64,000 nucleotides of DNA from Rhodeus uyekii (lineage: Eukaryota; Chordata; Actinopteri; Cypriniformes; Acheilognathidae). Positions 21,770 through 34,560 of the stretch are shown here, in pieces (the first letter of the stretch is position 1; each line of letters starts with the position of its first letter). The DNA is taken from positions 744,001 to 808,000 of the forward strand of contig JAWRVZ010000088.1 of assembly GCA_037043235.1 (NCBI GenBank). Direction: 5' to 3'. The position numbers and the translations under genes were made by a program. Below the pieces are notes generated by a model. The model was given only the letters and a program-made list of their open reading frames with translations, was not told the origin of the DNA and made no database searches.

Positions 21770-23696
21770 TCTGGAGAAAAAAATCTGCTTGGCTACAACA
21801 CCTTTTAACACATTTAAGACCTGAATCGTATAATCGTTTGAACATATATTTATCTAACTCTATCTAACAGGCAAGATAAACATGGCACACACATCAGCGT
21901 AAACTGAGCAAAGTTTGCAGGCCACACTTCAAAAATGTAATTATGTTTTTCTACCATCATAATGATATCCAGAGAGACATTCATACATGAATTAAAGGGT
22001 TTGAGTCCTAGAAAACTCGGTTTGGTTCTTTCTTTACAGGGACTCCCAAACAACTCTGAACCTCACCCGCAGCTTTAACCGGCTAACCAGATTCTTTGAA
22101 CGACAGCGTGCAGCCAAGAAACCCAGTGATGAAGTGGCCCATAGAAGTGTGAGAGATTTTAGCACAGTATGAGTTTGAGAGAATCTCTATGCATGTTTGT
22201 GAGAGGAAAAAGACCAATCAAGTGAAAGAAAAAGGCTTTCTTTTTGAGGTTAGATGTGACCTACTGTGAATTAGTGTCAACTGACCAGCCAGGGCTCCAG
22301 TTCAGATAAAAACAGCTGCAATGTCTTTACCTGTAGACCCCGATCTTTATGGTTTTCACCCATGTGTGTGAGATTTGACACGGCTGGCATGACGGGTGTG
22401 CCATTATTGGCTTTTCACTCCAGATTCTGGCTGTTTGTCATGACGGCTGGAAAACAAGCTTTAGCTCAATGTTCCAGAATTGTACCACAGATGAGAGAAG
22501 CCTGTTAAAGTCAACAGGAAACCACATTTTGCTATATCTGTAGCCTAAAATAATGCTTAAATAACTATTTGTCTATTAGGTAACATTATTCATTCTTAGG
22601 TTACGTGAGCCAAAAAAAGCAAAGTCGTTCGGGCGGAATAATGTGCACAGATGAATTGTGTATAGAAATGTGTATTGAGAAAGCAAACGGTCAATTTGAT
22701 GGTTTTCATATTAACTTTACATACTGTCAGACAGGAGTAATGAAGAAAAAAGTCCATTCCAGTTATATGCATGTATTTTTTAATCATTATACTATTATAA
22801 ACTTCAGTTATTATACTTAAATATAATTTGTATTTATAAAAGCTAACAGTAACAGTGTTTTTGAGATATCACTCACTCAAAAACAACTTTGAGCAAAATA
22901 AATAAATAATTAAAAGCATGAGACATCAGAGCATCTCAGTTCAAGAAGCTATTGAAAGTACTAAAAAGCCCTAAAGACACTGTTCTATAAAGGATTTTTT
23001 ATTCTTTATAGGTGCCTTTAGACATCAGATGGTACTTTGGTATAAAGTACTCTGCTAGTTATATATTCATGTACCACAGTGTTTGCACGGTACGCCATAG
23101 AATATCATGGTATTATGCCACATATCAAAATAATGTAATTTGGCTAGAAATAGTAGTATTACAATGATTATATGATTGGGTACAATGGGACATTTTTTGT
23201 GAAATATGTGTTTTCGAACACTATTGTCCTTTGTGCTTTAGGTTTAATTTCACTGTGGATTGTGCTGTGTCCTTCAACACTGAACATGTAGGCGGCAAAT
23301 GAATATTTAGTCAGCTGTCTCATAGCACCTAGGTGTCTGTTATTATTGTACAGAACACCTTTGAAATCTGATTTATGGGTTAGAGGTATTAATTTTCTCT
23401 TTGTTGTAACAAAGGCAGTTTCTCTTAAGATAAGTACGTCTGCAGTGCTGTAATGAAAATGTGTCTGACTCACATTAAGCTCAAAGAAACCTTCAGTTCA
23501 ATGTCAAAAAAGAAGAAATATTACCTTCCAAAAGAGAACAATTTCAACCTAAATATTCAAATGAAGCTGTGGCGATAAGGATCCACACACTAGTTATAAT
23601 ATGGTGGGGGATTTCTAGTAACTTCTTTCATTTTTTACATTGAGCTATTGAGCAATTCTATATTTATTAAACCTCATAGGGTTTGTTGAAAATGTA

Positions 23697-23724
23697 GGGG
23701 GGGGGGGGGGGGGGGGGGGGGGGG
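23697..23724. repeat. G28 homopolymer
   Basis: Twenty-eight consecutive G on the plus strand, followed shortly by CACACACACA. Such a run can form quadruplexes and is prone to sequencing-length error, so the exact length is doubtful. Confidence 0.9.
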
Positions 23725-26451
23725 TCAGAAAACACACACACATACCTGACTAAATACCATAAAGTTTTACTACTGTAAATGTAGTACTTTAAATGAACCC
23801 TTAGTCCTATTTTTATTTTACTTTCAGTTTGAGAACTCCACAAACCAGGGAGGGGCAACTAAAGGAAATGGGCTCAATGGGACAGGGGCTAAATGAGAGT
23901 TACATGTAGGAGGAGCTACATTTGATTATCTGGGGTGGGGCTGAATGTGGGAGGACTGGTGACAAGAGTAAATGGTTAGGTTGGGCGAGTAATTTCAAAT
24001 GGCCTTAAAAACAGACTGAGAGGAGGAGATGAAGCTCACAAGTTTATGCTCTAATAGATACTGTACAAGCTGTAGCAAAATAATTTTTAATTCTATGGAA
24101 GTCTTAACAGAAATAGAGCGATCTCTCCAATTGTGAGTAGAAGTAAGACTAAAATAAAGCCAATCCAGTAGTCTTCTGAACACAAAACAGTATTTTTGCA
24201 GGCAGCAGAAGAACAGGCACTGTATAAATTTCACTAACCATAAGCAGTGTAATATTGCATGGCAATTATCACAATCAGTGTCAAACTAATTCCATTAATG
24301 ATGAGCAAAAATGAGATTAAGTGGCAAGCAGTGTAATGTGTGTTTTCCACCTCGATTCAGATGGCAAATATAAATGCTGTCTGTCTCTTTCACATCAAGA
24401 TGATTCCCCATTATGAAAGATGATTCCAGTATGAATATGCTGCTGGTTTTAATCATTTTCTCTTTCAACAAATGGCGCATATGATGCTATTTAGGATTTT
24501 TATGAGATATCACACTAATATGTTATGCCTGCGTTCCACATGAAGGAATGATCCATCAAAACAGCAAACAAGCAACCAATCAAGTATTCTGGTAGGTGTG
24601 TGGTATACATTTCACAAATACATAATATTTTTTACATTTAATATTTATATTTATTACCAGAAAGTAGTCAACACGATTGCCGACCAACATTTTCAAAAGG
24701 TTTAACTTCTTTTTCCACTGCTCATTCAACACAATGTTATATTTGTTTCAGCCCTATTTGTGATTGGCTGGGATCCGCAGTAGTTCTATGTCTGAAGAAG
24801 TGAGTTTGAATTTAAAGGACCAGAGGAGCACAGGTCCCCTCTCAGCACAGAGAAACCAAATAATTGTATTCCTACAGACTGAGCAAAAGTAAAGATTTGA
24901 ATCACTAAATGAATTGCTCTAATTTAGCCAAACATTGTCAGCGGTAAACAAATAAAGCACAGTTTTCTGCACAGCCTTTACAGTTTTTAATTTATTTTTT
25001 CAAATGTAATCTATTATAGTGGCATTAATTGTTTCAAATTAACTTTATTCCAAATGTCAATAAATAACTTGACAATTAATCTCATAATCCCGAAAAGGAG
25101 GAGCTTATCTTGCCCTCTACCATGAGGGGTAGGGGTTTCCTCCAATAAAGGAGAGGCCTTAACATGTCATACATACTCTAGTGGTTCGTTGTACCAGTGT
25201 GACAAAATCAAGGTAATTTCACAGCTATCAAAGTAAAGTGGAGCAAACATCAACTCTACAGAGCACAACTCTGACGGCTGTGTGAGTGAGCTGATTATTG
25301 AGATGATGAGATAATCACCACGTCTAAAATAGAGAAAACACATCAGTATACAAATGATGGCAGATTAGATTCGAGTGGGGATGGGGGGTCTCATTCAACT
25401 CGCGCACCGCACAGGAGCTAATGCTAGTGAAATTAGCATGTTTTTGTCCTTCATCAGCACTGATTGTAGAGCTAATTACTTCCTTTACAGGCAGCTAAAA
25501 GAGAGGCAGAACATACACAGGCATATTCAATCAGCCACATCATATAAGTGTGAACCACGAGTGGATACATTGTGGTAACAATGTGATAACATTTCCTTAA
25601 TGAAAGATTTGAACCCTCCGAGGTAACACCCGAGAGAAATGTTCAATGAATTTTATATTTAAGCCCTAATACTTTGCATCTGAAGTGATATTGAGTTGAT
25701 ATTTCTTACTTAATTGCTTGCTTGTGCAGGGATGAATTTGTTCGATAGCTTTAATTCAGTGGTAGTAATTGCTTCAGGCTAAAGTAAAGCTGCTAGCACA
25801 TGCTAGAAATGACTCACAAAATAATAAGTAGTGCAAATAATAATACGAATGGTTATGAATGTCATACGCAGCCCTCATTGAGGTGTTTTGACACTGTTCT
25901 AAAACCTTGCTGTATACATGTCTACATAGACACATTTTAAGGCAGTGTCTTAACTAAATGGTACTTCATAAAAGAATGATTTGCAAGGGAAAAAAGCATT
26001 CCTCATGTGAGGTGCTTGGAGGTCTCAAATTACAATTGATTTCAATATGGCATGAAGTTAGCATGTTCTTAAGCTAATGCGATAAATTAAAAAATGCAAA
26101 GCACTTTACAAATATTGGGTAGTCTTTAGTAGTCTTTATAACTACTTTTTCTAAAAATGTTTCTCAGTAATTAATGACAAAACACATCACAATGTAATAC
26201 ATAATTAAAAAAATATAGATAAACACCAGAAAAATCAATACAGAAAATTGCTTTAATGTTAACAGAACATGTAGGCACTATTTTTTACGGACTTTTTCTG
26301 GGATTGCTTACTCTGTAAAGGATGTGATGCTGCCTTGAAATTTGGTCAGTTAAAAAAAAAGCAGATTTCAAATCAGAATCACACCTATGATGCACCTTTT
26401 AGCTCAGGAAGCCAACAAATAATTAGAGGCTAGCCAACTACTATCTTGACA

Positions 26452-26492
26452 TTTAGCTGATGCTTTTATCCAAAAGACTTTATTCAGCGTAC
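26452..26492 (-). repeat. SINE tail fragment
   Basis: 'TTTAGCTGATGCTTTTATCCAAAAGACTT' matches the tail of the tRNA-derived SINE at 56936-57090 (GACGCTTTCATCC) and the fragments at 30.8 and 49.65 kb. Only the tail is recognisable. Confidence 0.4.
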
Positions 26493-27349
26493 ACTTGTTA
26501 TATGGGTACAGTTTCACAATGACGCAGGGTGTTCAGTGTCTGCACAAGCAGATTCATCAGTAAGGTAGACACCACTGGGTCTCAGCTGAAGAAAGACACT
26601 CATATTTTAAATTCTTAAGCCCCAGTAATCTGCGTAAAGTTGCTTGACCTCTATGCTTATCCAAGTATTTCTGGAGTAATGCAAGAGCCTCAGCCTCTAG
26701 ACTGAGCTGGGATTATGGTAATTAAGGTTATTATTTTTTCAATGTAAAGATGATCTGACACATAGTATGGCCATCTTCTCTCAGCACTTGACAGCTAAAT
26801 TAAAAACAGGCTACCGGTACACTGATGTGACCTTCGGGACCGATCCATTCTCAGTGGAGTGCCATCTCTCTGCTCAGACACATTGAGAGGCCTGCAAACA
26901 AAAGCGTAAGTTGTTTGTTTTGAGGTGGTTAGGGAACGAGATCTACTCTGTTGGGGAAGAGCCTCCGTTGCCGCAAGGCTCCCAATGTACCTGTCCAGAC
27001 AGGTTGCCCTCCACCAATGAGGGAAGCGATACACTTCTCAGTGGGAGGGAGTTTAGCCCCAAGAGTCCAAACACTGGGGAGGGATGGCTCTGTCTTTTGA
27101 AACCTCAAGGGACCCGTCTCTTATTATATGCTAACAACGCCTATGATGTTGTTTACTGCTGAGACCCACCACTTCACTCTGAGATGTTGCTTACACTCGA
27201 GAAAGGTTTCCGGAATACATCAAGCACATATTAAATCTGAAATTAAAAATCAGTCATCCGTGACATTTGACACACAGACTCGGGTGCCAGAGGAATACCA
27301 ACTCAGTGGCTGAAATCTCGCGACCACTTAAACAGATATCCAGAGGGAC

Positions 27350-27371
27350 CGTGTGTGTGTGTGTGTGTGTG
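27350..27371. repeat. (GT)n microsatellite beside the olfactomedin exon
   Basis: About eleven GT units end 28 bases from the donor side of the olfactomedin exon, so the tract sits inside the intron just past the 5' splice site on the minus strand (as CA repeats). CA repeats near donors can influence splicing through hnRNP L. Confidence 0.7.
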
Positions 27372-27398
27372 GCTAAACAGATTCAAGATGGGGCTTAC

Positions 27399-28199
27399 CA
27401 TGAGCTGGATCAGGTGGTCCAAACACCAGATTGTACCGCAGGATGTAGAAGTTATTCCACACATACAGCTGGTTGTCTCTGGGGTTGTACTCCACAGCAG
27501 CGATGTATTGGTACTGGTTGGGGAAGTGGATGTCGACGTATTCGCCTCGGTTCAGTTTGGTGTTGTACATGTAGTCAATCAGGCTTTTACTAACCTCGCT
27601 CTCATTGTCTTCATATGTGGATCGGACAACATACAGAACCCCGCAGATCATGAAAGCATTGGAGGCTGATCGCTTGTCGTAGGTTGTCTCCCAGGTCGCC
27701 TCAAAGCGAAGGGTATAGGGGTTGAGCTGACTGATCACCATCATACCATTGTTCTGCTCTGTGGCATAGATCACCCAAAGACCGTTTTCATCTACCGCCA
27801 AGTCAATGTCTGTTTTCCCGCCCCACTTATAAGGTGAGGTGTCGTGATAATTTGCATTATTTATAATTGCCTCCCCACTTTTAATTCTGGTCCGAAGGTC
27901 AAATTTGACAATGTTACGAGTCCTTTCCTTGTTAAAAAACACTGCACCATCATATACAACAAATCCTGTGCCGTCGACCCGATGGGGGAGTTTATATGTT
28001 GTAGTCTGTCGAGAGTTTTGAAAGTCATCTAGTGAGTTGTACTCAATAAGTGTATCTGTTCTGTAAGGGGTCCAGGGCATGAAATACACCTTGTCTCCTG
28101 CCTGGAGGGGGTCTTTGCACCATGACCCCGCTTGTTGCTCCGCCTCGTACAGAAACGACGGATCTCCAACCGCTTTCAGAGTTCCAGGACAAACAAAAA
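27399..28199 (-). CDS. adgrl2: adgrl2 exon: olfactomedin domain
   Basis: A single 801-nt exon encodes the whole olfactomedin-like beta-propeller, which in the family binds FLRT proteins. It opens with FVCPGTLKAVGDPS and runs through MPWTPYRTDTLIEY, YKLPHRVDGTGFVVYDGA, NKERTRNIVKFDLRTRIKSG, WGGKTDIDLAVDENGLWVIY, YDKRSASNAFMICG and YNPRDNQLYVWNN, all signature segments. The exon enters in phase 1 after an AG acceptor and leaves with one base (G) before GTAAGC. The frame is open throughout with no lesions. Antisense open frames over the same interval are shadows. Confidence 0.97.
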
Positions 28200-29202
28200 C
28201 TAGTGATGGGAAGAACAGAGCAGAAAACAGTCAAACGTAAGCAAACACAACTCAGGCTAGTTGAAAGCAGAGGGCAAAGTGCCGTCTGACTCTACATCAC
28301 TCTGATAACTGGATAGTTGTGAAGACAGAAACACACACTAAGAAATCTAACAGCTACCCACATTCACAAGCAGTAAAAGGTGCGAAGAATCTGCATCTGA
28401 AGGTTATTGAAGCTTAAACGGAAGCAAAAACAGTTTTTATGTGTCCGTAAGCAAACAGTTTCGGCTCACTGCTGCTTAGACATACTGAAGGGGAGTGATG
28501 GAGAAATCAAACCACAACCAAACACAAAGGAAAAAAGGGAGGAATACGACAAATCTGCCCTGCAAATAAAAGCAGACAACTAAATAAGGCTTGAGAAAGA
28601 CGCAGAGAAGAGCAGCATACAGGCAGTCTGTGTCCTGAGACAAGTTTTTCCACAGTTTAACATCTTTCCTATGGGCCTAATGTTGCAATCATTACAGCAA
28701 AAAACAATTCCTCTCTTCTTAACAAAGACATAATAATCAAACATGTAAAAAGGGTAAAGTGAAAGCGAGAGAGAGAGAGAAAGAAAGAAAGAAAGGGAGA
28801 GGGAGAGCGAGAGAGAAAAAGAATGAGAGAATGAGAAGAAAGCAGTGTAAAGTCTAAGAGTAAACCTGCTACCAGAGCATGCTGGGAGCGTGGAGTGGGA
28901 CTGGGGTTCGAACAGGCAATAAAAGAGTGTGGAGGAAAGGAAGAGGAGGGGAGAATGGGGCATCTGTACCCTCAGCATTACCACTAACATTTAACTTGAG
29001 CTTTATCATTTTCTTTTAAAGCTTCCCTCCGATTGCAGCTCGTGCACTGACCTTTACTACTATACAAGACCCTTTCTGCTACTGCCTGCTATCAGAAAAG
29101 CAAGAGTGGGCACAGGAAGGTTTTACAACCACAAAAAATGTATATAAAATATATATATATTAAAGAAAGAAAAACAAGGAGCTGATTGTGTCAGTGATTT
29201 AC
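28200..29202 (-). other. adgrl2 intron between KVEQK microexon and olfactomedin exon
   Basis: The 1.0-kb intron has a GA-rich tract on the plus strand at 28765-28816 (CT-rich on the transcribed strand) that could favour polypyrimidine-tract-binding factors. No other element is seen. Confidence 0.75.
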
Positions 29203-29217
29203 CTTTTTGCTCCACTT
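29203..29217 (-). CDS. adgrl2: adgrl2 15-nt microexon (KVEQK cassette)
   Basis: A 15-nt exon between TAG and GT reads AA GTG GAG CAA AAA G. With the flanking exon ends it yields CVPY-KVEQK-VFVCPG, the alternatively spliced five-residue insert known between the lectin and olfactomedin domains of mammalian latrophilins, where its presence alters teneurin binding. Its length is a multiple of three and its phase (1 to 1) equals that of a direct skip, so inclusion is optional for the frame. The exact family match makes this convincing despite the tiny size. Confidence 0.88.
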
Positions 29218-29934
29218 CTATTTTAAGCGTTGGAAGAGAGAATGAAAGGAGTGCAAGGGGAAAAAGAGATTAAAATGAATTAACCATCATGTCCATGATC
29301 GCATGCAGTTAACATGTCATGAGGTTACGGGCATTATGCACAGAGCTACAGCTGTCAAAGGAGGAACAGAACGCAGTTAGACACCTTCAACATGAAAGAA
29401 AGGCAGGTTAAAGGGTGTTCTGTCATAGTACAAGAGGACAGTGTATGTGGCATTGAAGACAAATCAATATGCTGTTGTCGAGGGAAAGCTGCGGGGAAAT
29501 ACATGGACTGAATTCTAGATGGCGGCGTATAGATTTTCATAAGAACTCAGGGACATCGACCAGGGAAATCTGAATTCCAGGTGGACAGATGGTAAGATGT
29601 GCTGGAGGGAAACTCAAAACCAGAAAAATAAAGCTCTTCCTCAACTCTACTGATCCTCTCCAAGCACAGAGTTCTAGTCAGCCCTTCCAGGCTTTATATG
29701 AACACTTGAATAGTCTGGTATGGTAATGGGAATGCTTCACGTCAATGTATCGTAAAGCACAATGAAATCGAATTCACAGCGTTTCAGCACATCAAGGAAT
29801 GAGTCTTCAGTAAACGCTGTGAAACGGTTGTGTGTGTTTTTTGCTGGCTTGTATGTGGCTGGTATGTCTAAAAGATCCCCAGCTAGTTTAAAAAAGTACA
29901 GGGAATTCCACACCATACTAGACATATGGCTTTA

Positions 29935-30540
29935 TTTGAAAAGGCCGCCCAGCCTTGTGATCCTCAGGATTCGCGTCCCGCTGCTGTCAAAGCACAGCAG
30001 CGACTTTCCTCCTGGGGTTCGCAAGTTGACCTGTCAGTGAGGTTAGAGACAAGCCTGGCATTATCTCTGCCCTCACCTGGCAGGTCCAATATCCTCTCCC
30101 GGGATCTGGAAGCATGTGCTGTACTTGAACAACAGTAGAGGAACCGGTGCTATAGCTATCCTGAAGAGCTGGATGTTGTTAGCATCGAGGTTGGAGATGA
30201 AGGTTCACCACTTCAATCTCCAGCTATGAGTTCTGACTTAAGCGGTCGCCAGGTAAACATCGTCTGGCCAGCTGAGATGGGGATGTTCGCCAAAAATAAA
30301 ATAGATAAACATTTCCTTTCATACTAGAGCGCAAATTCTACTGGGTCGCCTTCTTTTCCCATCCTTGAAGGTACTTTCACTCCAGCAGAGGCATCGGTGC
30401 TGCAGCTATTCAGCTCTGAGGAACCGGACGTTGTTAGCATTGACACTGAAGATGAAGTCTCTAGAGACTTAATTACCCAACTAGAACAAAACCACCATCG
30501 AAATGTATCTCCATCCTTCAACAACATAGAAGTTACTGAA
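29935..30540 (+). mobile_element. DIRS-type element fragment D (5' region and gag start)
   Basis: On the plus strand this piece reads LPSPGRSNILSRDLEA, the same as the complement at 34.33-34.53 kb (LPSPGRSNILSRDLEV). It then reads LQLFSSEEPDVVSIDTEDE, resembling the gag start at 62.34-62.39 kb of copy C. The fragment is in the opposite orientation to copies A, B and C, with no terminal repeats recognised, so it is a detached or inverted remnant. Confidence 0.5.
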
Positions 30541-30789
30541 GGTCACCAAGGCATACCAATATCAGATTCTATTCTGTCTAGCTTTATCACTCTGCATCTT
30601 CAAGGGACTGCGTTTCTTAATTACATCGACATCTTGTTGGTCTTCAGTCACGGCAGTTAGCAGTTGGGCATCAAGTCGGTCCTGCTCACGTGAAGAAGTT
30701 AGGGTAAGGCTGAACACTAAAAAGAGTATATTTTCTCTTTTACCAAGGACCACCTTCCTAGGCTCAGTTCCATCCTGTCATAAAGCCAA

Positions 30790-30900
30790 GTCATTTTACA
30801 TTTATGCATTTGGGAGACATTTTTATCCAAAGCGACTTACATTGCATTCAAGATACACATTGACATTCTCATCAATTCTTCAATTGTTGCTTTCCCTGCA
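30790..30900 (-). repeat. tRNA-derived SINE, tail part
   Basis: Read as complement, the sequence from the 'GGGAAAGCAACAATTGAAGA' side through 'GTAAGTCGCTTTGGATAAAAATGTC' to 'CCAAATGCATAAATGTAAA' matches the body and tail of the SINE at 56936-57090. The tRNA-like head is missing. Confidence 0.6.
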
Positions 30901-30984
30901 TAGTCATCATTCCTCGTCATAGATTCACACTTTGATTCAATTCCATTGTGCTTCACGATACATTTATGCAAATTCTCATTGTTT

Positions 30985-31050
30985 TTCAACACAGCATTTC
31001 GTTCCCTCTTCAGGGAACCAAAGTTACATTCGTAACCAAGACGTTTCTTG
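30985..31050 (-). repeat. DIRS-type internal complementary region fragment
   Basis: 'TTCGTTCCCTCTTCAGGGAACCAAAGTTACATTCGTAACCAAGACGTTTC' is a diverged match to 58311-58358 of the intact DIRS-type element. It stands alone about 0.6 kb from copy B. Confidence 0.6.
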
Positions 31051-31907
31051 TGATTGAAAGAAGAAATTAATACGGGTTTGGAAAAACATGAGGGTAAGTA
31101 AATAATTAATGTTTCATCTGTAATTTACAAGTCTATTTTTTATTATTTGTAGTTGTAAAATTTAGATAGATTTTTGTATTTTTGTGAAATTTTACTTACA
31201 ACCTTTTCTATGGATAATAATTTTCTCAAAAATAAAAAGGCACACAAAAAAATCACTCAACAGCTTGTTTTGGCTGAAATGGCAATGCATGTTTAGAATA
31301 TATTTTTGGTGCATTTAATGTTTTTACTAATCAAGAGGGATATAATGTTAGTAAAATAATTAATTAAATATTCTTATCGTTGTGGTTTTGTGCGAGCCAA
31401 TACACTGTCCTTCCATATTTTTCCATAGCACCAAACAAAGAGATATATATAGACAGACAGAAAGATAGAATGCATACAGACATACAAACAGAATCTTAAG
31501 GAGTTTATAATCTTATGAAGGTCATCCTCAGCAGCAGTAACCCTTATTTATACAGCGCTTTTTACAATGGCAGTAGTTTAATAATCCAAATCGTGAACAT
31601 GTTCGATGATCTAAAGCATATCAGGTTTAGTATGTAACCCTAGTTCCATAAGAGGGTCTGAGACATTGCGTCGAAATGCAAGGGGAATGCTTTAGCGTGA
31701 TTGTCACGTAAAGCACAGACAAATTGATTCAGTTAATGCACATCGAGCAATGATAACATCATGAACCAGGAGGATAAAGGTGCATCGGAAACCGGAAATG
31801 GCAGCTAGACAGGGTAAGACGTCCGGCAGCACGTAGGAGATGTAGCAGCGTCTCGTTCACTCTTAGGGACCACAGTGATGAAGGCCTGCCGGGTAAAACG
31901 TAGCACA

Positions 31908-32819
31908 CTACATAAGCACCCATGTTCCCGGAGCGGAATTGAGGTCTAACTGGTAAAACCTAGAAAAGGTATGCAGGGAGGACCAGCCTGCCACATCACA
32001 AATGTCCAGGAGACATACTCCTGTTAAAAGAGTCTTAGAGGCTGCCAAGCTCCTAGTGGGCATGAATAACCACAGGAGAAGTTTGTCTGACCGACTCTTG
32101 GGCAAGTGAGATAGCCTCAACTAACCAATTGCTCACACTATGTTAGTTGCTGGAGCTCCCTCGGAGGCTCCAAAGCAGCAAAACAGCTGATCTGGCTTGC
32201 ACCACAGGGCCTCAGCTCTGTTGCATAAGCGTCCAGTGCTGACATTGGATATAGCAGATCCTTTCCTGGTATGAATTGAGAACTGAATGTCTGCAGTACG
32301 AAGGGTGAGCCACTTTAGTGGGCTTGAAGATCTCCTAAGTTTCAAGAGCTGTAAGAACGAGGAAGGAACAGAAAATTGACGTAACTTCCTCAATGGTTCA
32401 AAAGGGGGCCTAGGATAAGCCCTGGAGCATCAGAGACAAATCCCAAGTCAAAACTTCATTGATTACTGCTGGCCTCAGCCTCAGTTTTCCATGAAGGAAA
32501 TGTGAAATTATGAGGTCTCTTCCAATTTAAATACTGCCCAGAGGTACGTGGTAAACACTATGGCATGCACGTAAAACTTCAGGTAGAAGGGCATAACTCT
32601 GCAGTGAATTTTTCTTGCAGGAACTCCAGTGTGGTGCCAATCTGACAGGTAACTGGGTAACTCCCTCTCACTGCACCACAAAGTGAAAAATGTACACTTC
32701 AGGTCGTACAGTTTCCTCTTGGAGAGAACTTTGGAGTGGAGAATGGTCTCATTAACCTCAGTTGACAGACCAGAATCTATGAACTGGGCCCCCTCAGAGT
32801 CCAAGCCCACAGTCTGCAC
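31908..32819 (-). pseudogene. DIRS tyrosine recombinase remnant (copy B)
   Basis: Pieces in order on the minus strand: at 32508-32819, LSTEVNETILHSKVLSKRKL and YDLKCTFFTLWCSEREL (N-terminal, SAM-like part); at 32133-32393, a middle piece; and at 31908-32120, RSLAASKTLLTGVCLLDICD and WSSLHTFSRFYQLDL, the C-terminal segment with the catalytic-Tyr motif (FYxLD). Stops and frameshifts separate them. It aligns with the less diverged copy at 58.45-59.36 kb. Confidence 0.7.
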
Positions 32820-33299
32820 TAGAGAGTATAGACGTAGCCCCAGCCAGTGAGAGGAACTGAAGAGTGAAGGAGAGCTTCAAAAGTGCCCTGTGAGCCATCT
32901 CTTGAAATGCACACAGAACCAATTGTAAAGACTGCTCCATCACCTAGGGGTGGAGTCTCCATTCCCCTGGCCTTGGCCCCTGTCATGACAAGGCCCCACT
33001 CTCTAAAACTTGGACCGCTCCCATCTTCAAGGGACCACTCCCCAACCCATGAGAGAGACATCTGTCTACAGCATTACCTGGCAACAGGGAGTTCTCACTA
33101 TGGGCCCTTGGAACAGAAACCAGGGTTTTGAGCCACTGCTGAAGGGACCTCATGTACAGACGACCAAATGAATAGCAGTGGAATCTGTTGCCATAGGCCC
33201 AGCTGTCTCAACTGCTCAGTGAGTGCTTGGTTATGTTGTTGAAGGATGGCGATAATTTTTCGACTGGAGTTCTAGTCTCTCACGACAGACTTAATCTCC

Positions 33300-34560
33300 A
33301 GTGTCAATGCTAATGGCATATGATTCCTCAGAACTGGATGGCTGTAATACCAGTGCCTCTGCTGGAGTGGAAGTAACTGCCGTGCACGCTTCCAGTTCTG
33401 GAAACAGAAAAATCAGACCGTCGGATGAGGGCACAGATAAGGCCTAGGCCCGTCTCTAGCCTTACTGATGGGTCTGTTTGTGATCTCTGGGACAAGATTG
33501 TCGCTGTGAGGATCTGAAGCCAGGTGAGATTGGGTGGGAGCGTACTAAGCACAGTCAGCACACTCAAACGCTGATTGAGTTTGCTCCGCTCTGGACCAGA
33601 ATTAACCTCCATCCTAATTTTGAACAGTGAAGTAGCGGTTATTAGACGACATCTCATAGCTGGGAGAGGTAACCTCTTGGTCCATTACCATAGCCTTCAC
33701 AGGGCTCCCAACTGTGGGTAGGGCCCCATTAAATGCACAAGACCCAAGAGAGATAAACAACAAACGCAACAATGCTGCCAGAAATTCTACTAGGGAACCA
33801 GCCTCTCGAGGTTGGCCTCTGGTATTTTCTTGACCGTTTGCTCCAGGGCCCTGTCTTTCAGGGGACACCTGAAGTGACTGCTGTAGAACCCTCCTCGGAG
33901 AGGGGTGAGTTTCCCAGTGACACCAATATCCCTGGGCGGCAACTGTGAGACTTGCCGGGGATTGCTGCATCCTAACAACCACAAGGTGGGAGGGATGGCA
34001 AAACAATCCCCTGAAATCATTGTCCTGACTCCCCATCACTATTTTTGAGTGGCACAGCGTGGGTTACGATGCTGTGCTGGCTCGCCGCCTCTGGTGGTGT
34101 ATGAGGACTAAGAAAGGGGATGATGAAGATAGTGAGGTAAGCGTCTCCTCCAATTTTAGTGTCCCATAACTGTGCCCTTTATATTGTTTTTATTCCTTTA
34201 ATTTTGACCTAAGCATTTCAGTGTGAGGGTAAAAAGAAGGAAGCCCCTTCACTGCTTGAGTCGCAACTCATCAACTGGTATTGAAGTGGCGAATCTTCAT
34301 CTACAGCCTTGATGCAAACAACATCTCATAATTGCAGCATTGGTGCCTCTTCCGGGCTGGAAGTAACTGCAACGCGTACTTCCAGATCCCGGGAGAGGAT
34401 ATTGGACCTGCCAGGTGAGGGAAGAGATAAGGCAAAGCCCATTTCTAACCCCTCTGACAGGTCTATTTGCGAACCCCATGGCAAAAAAAAAAAATTCTGT
34501 AACAGAGGGACCCGAACCCTGAGAATCATAAGCCTAGGTGTGATAATTTAAATGCCGCCT
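33300..34560 (-). pseudogene. DIRS gag/RT-leader remnant (copy B)
   Basis: The minus strand contains LPSPGRSNILSRDLEV at 34.33-34.53 kb, TETGLGLI-like and SVSRTGSVHGSYFHSSRGTG pieces at 33.33-33.65 kb, and AMVMDQEVTSPSYE with HPSPRRVLQQSLQVSPER at 33.6-34.0 kb. The last corresponds to the ALVMEQEVDTLL region of the reverse transcriptase leader in copy C. The order suggests internal rearrangement or duplication of gag-end sequence. No intact frame. Confidence 0.5.

Larger units (their letters stand above)
21385..27398 (-). other. adgrl2 intron between olfactomedin and stalk exons
   Basis: The 6.0-kb intron contains (TA)n/T18, the G28 run, a partial SINE-like piece at 26452-26492, and a (GT)n at 27350-27371 close to the olfactomedin donor. 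The GC-richer patch at 26.8-27.13 kb has open frames on both strands but no recognisable family. Nothing else is seen. Confidence 0.75.

Noticed and set aside
26795..27162. GC-richer patch with frames on both strands as an extra exon
   Set aside because: No latrophilin-like or other family similarity, and it cannot be joined in phase without breaking the well-supported olfactomedin-stalk junction.
27844..28032. Plus-strand frames over the olfactomedin exon
   Set aside because: They are antisense shadows of a strongly conserved coding exon.
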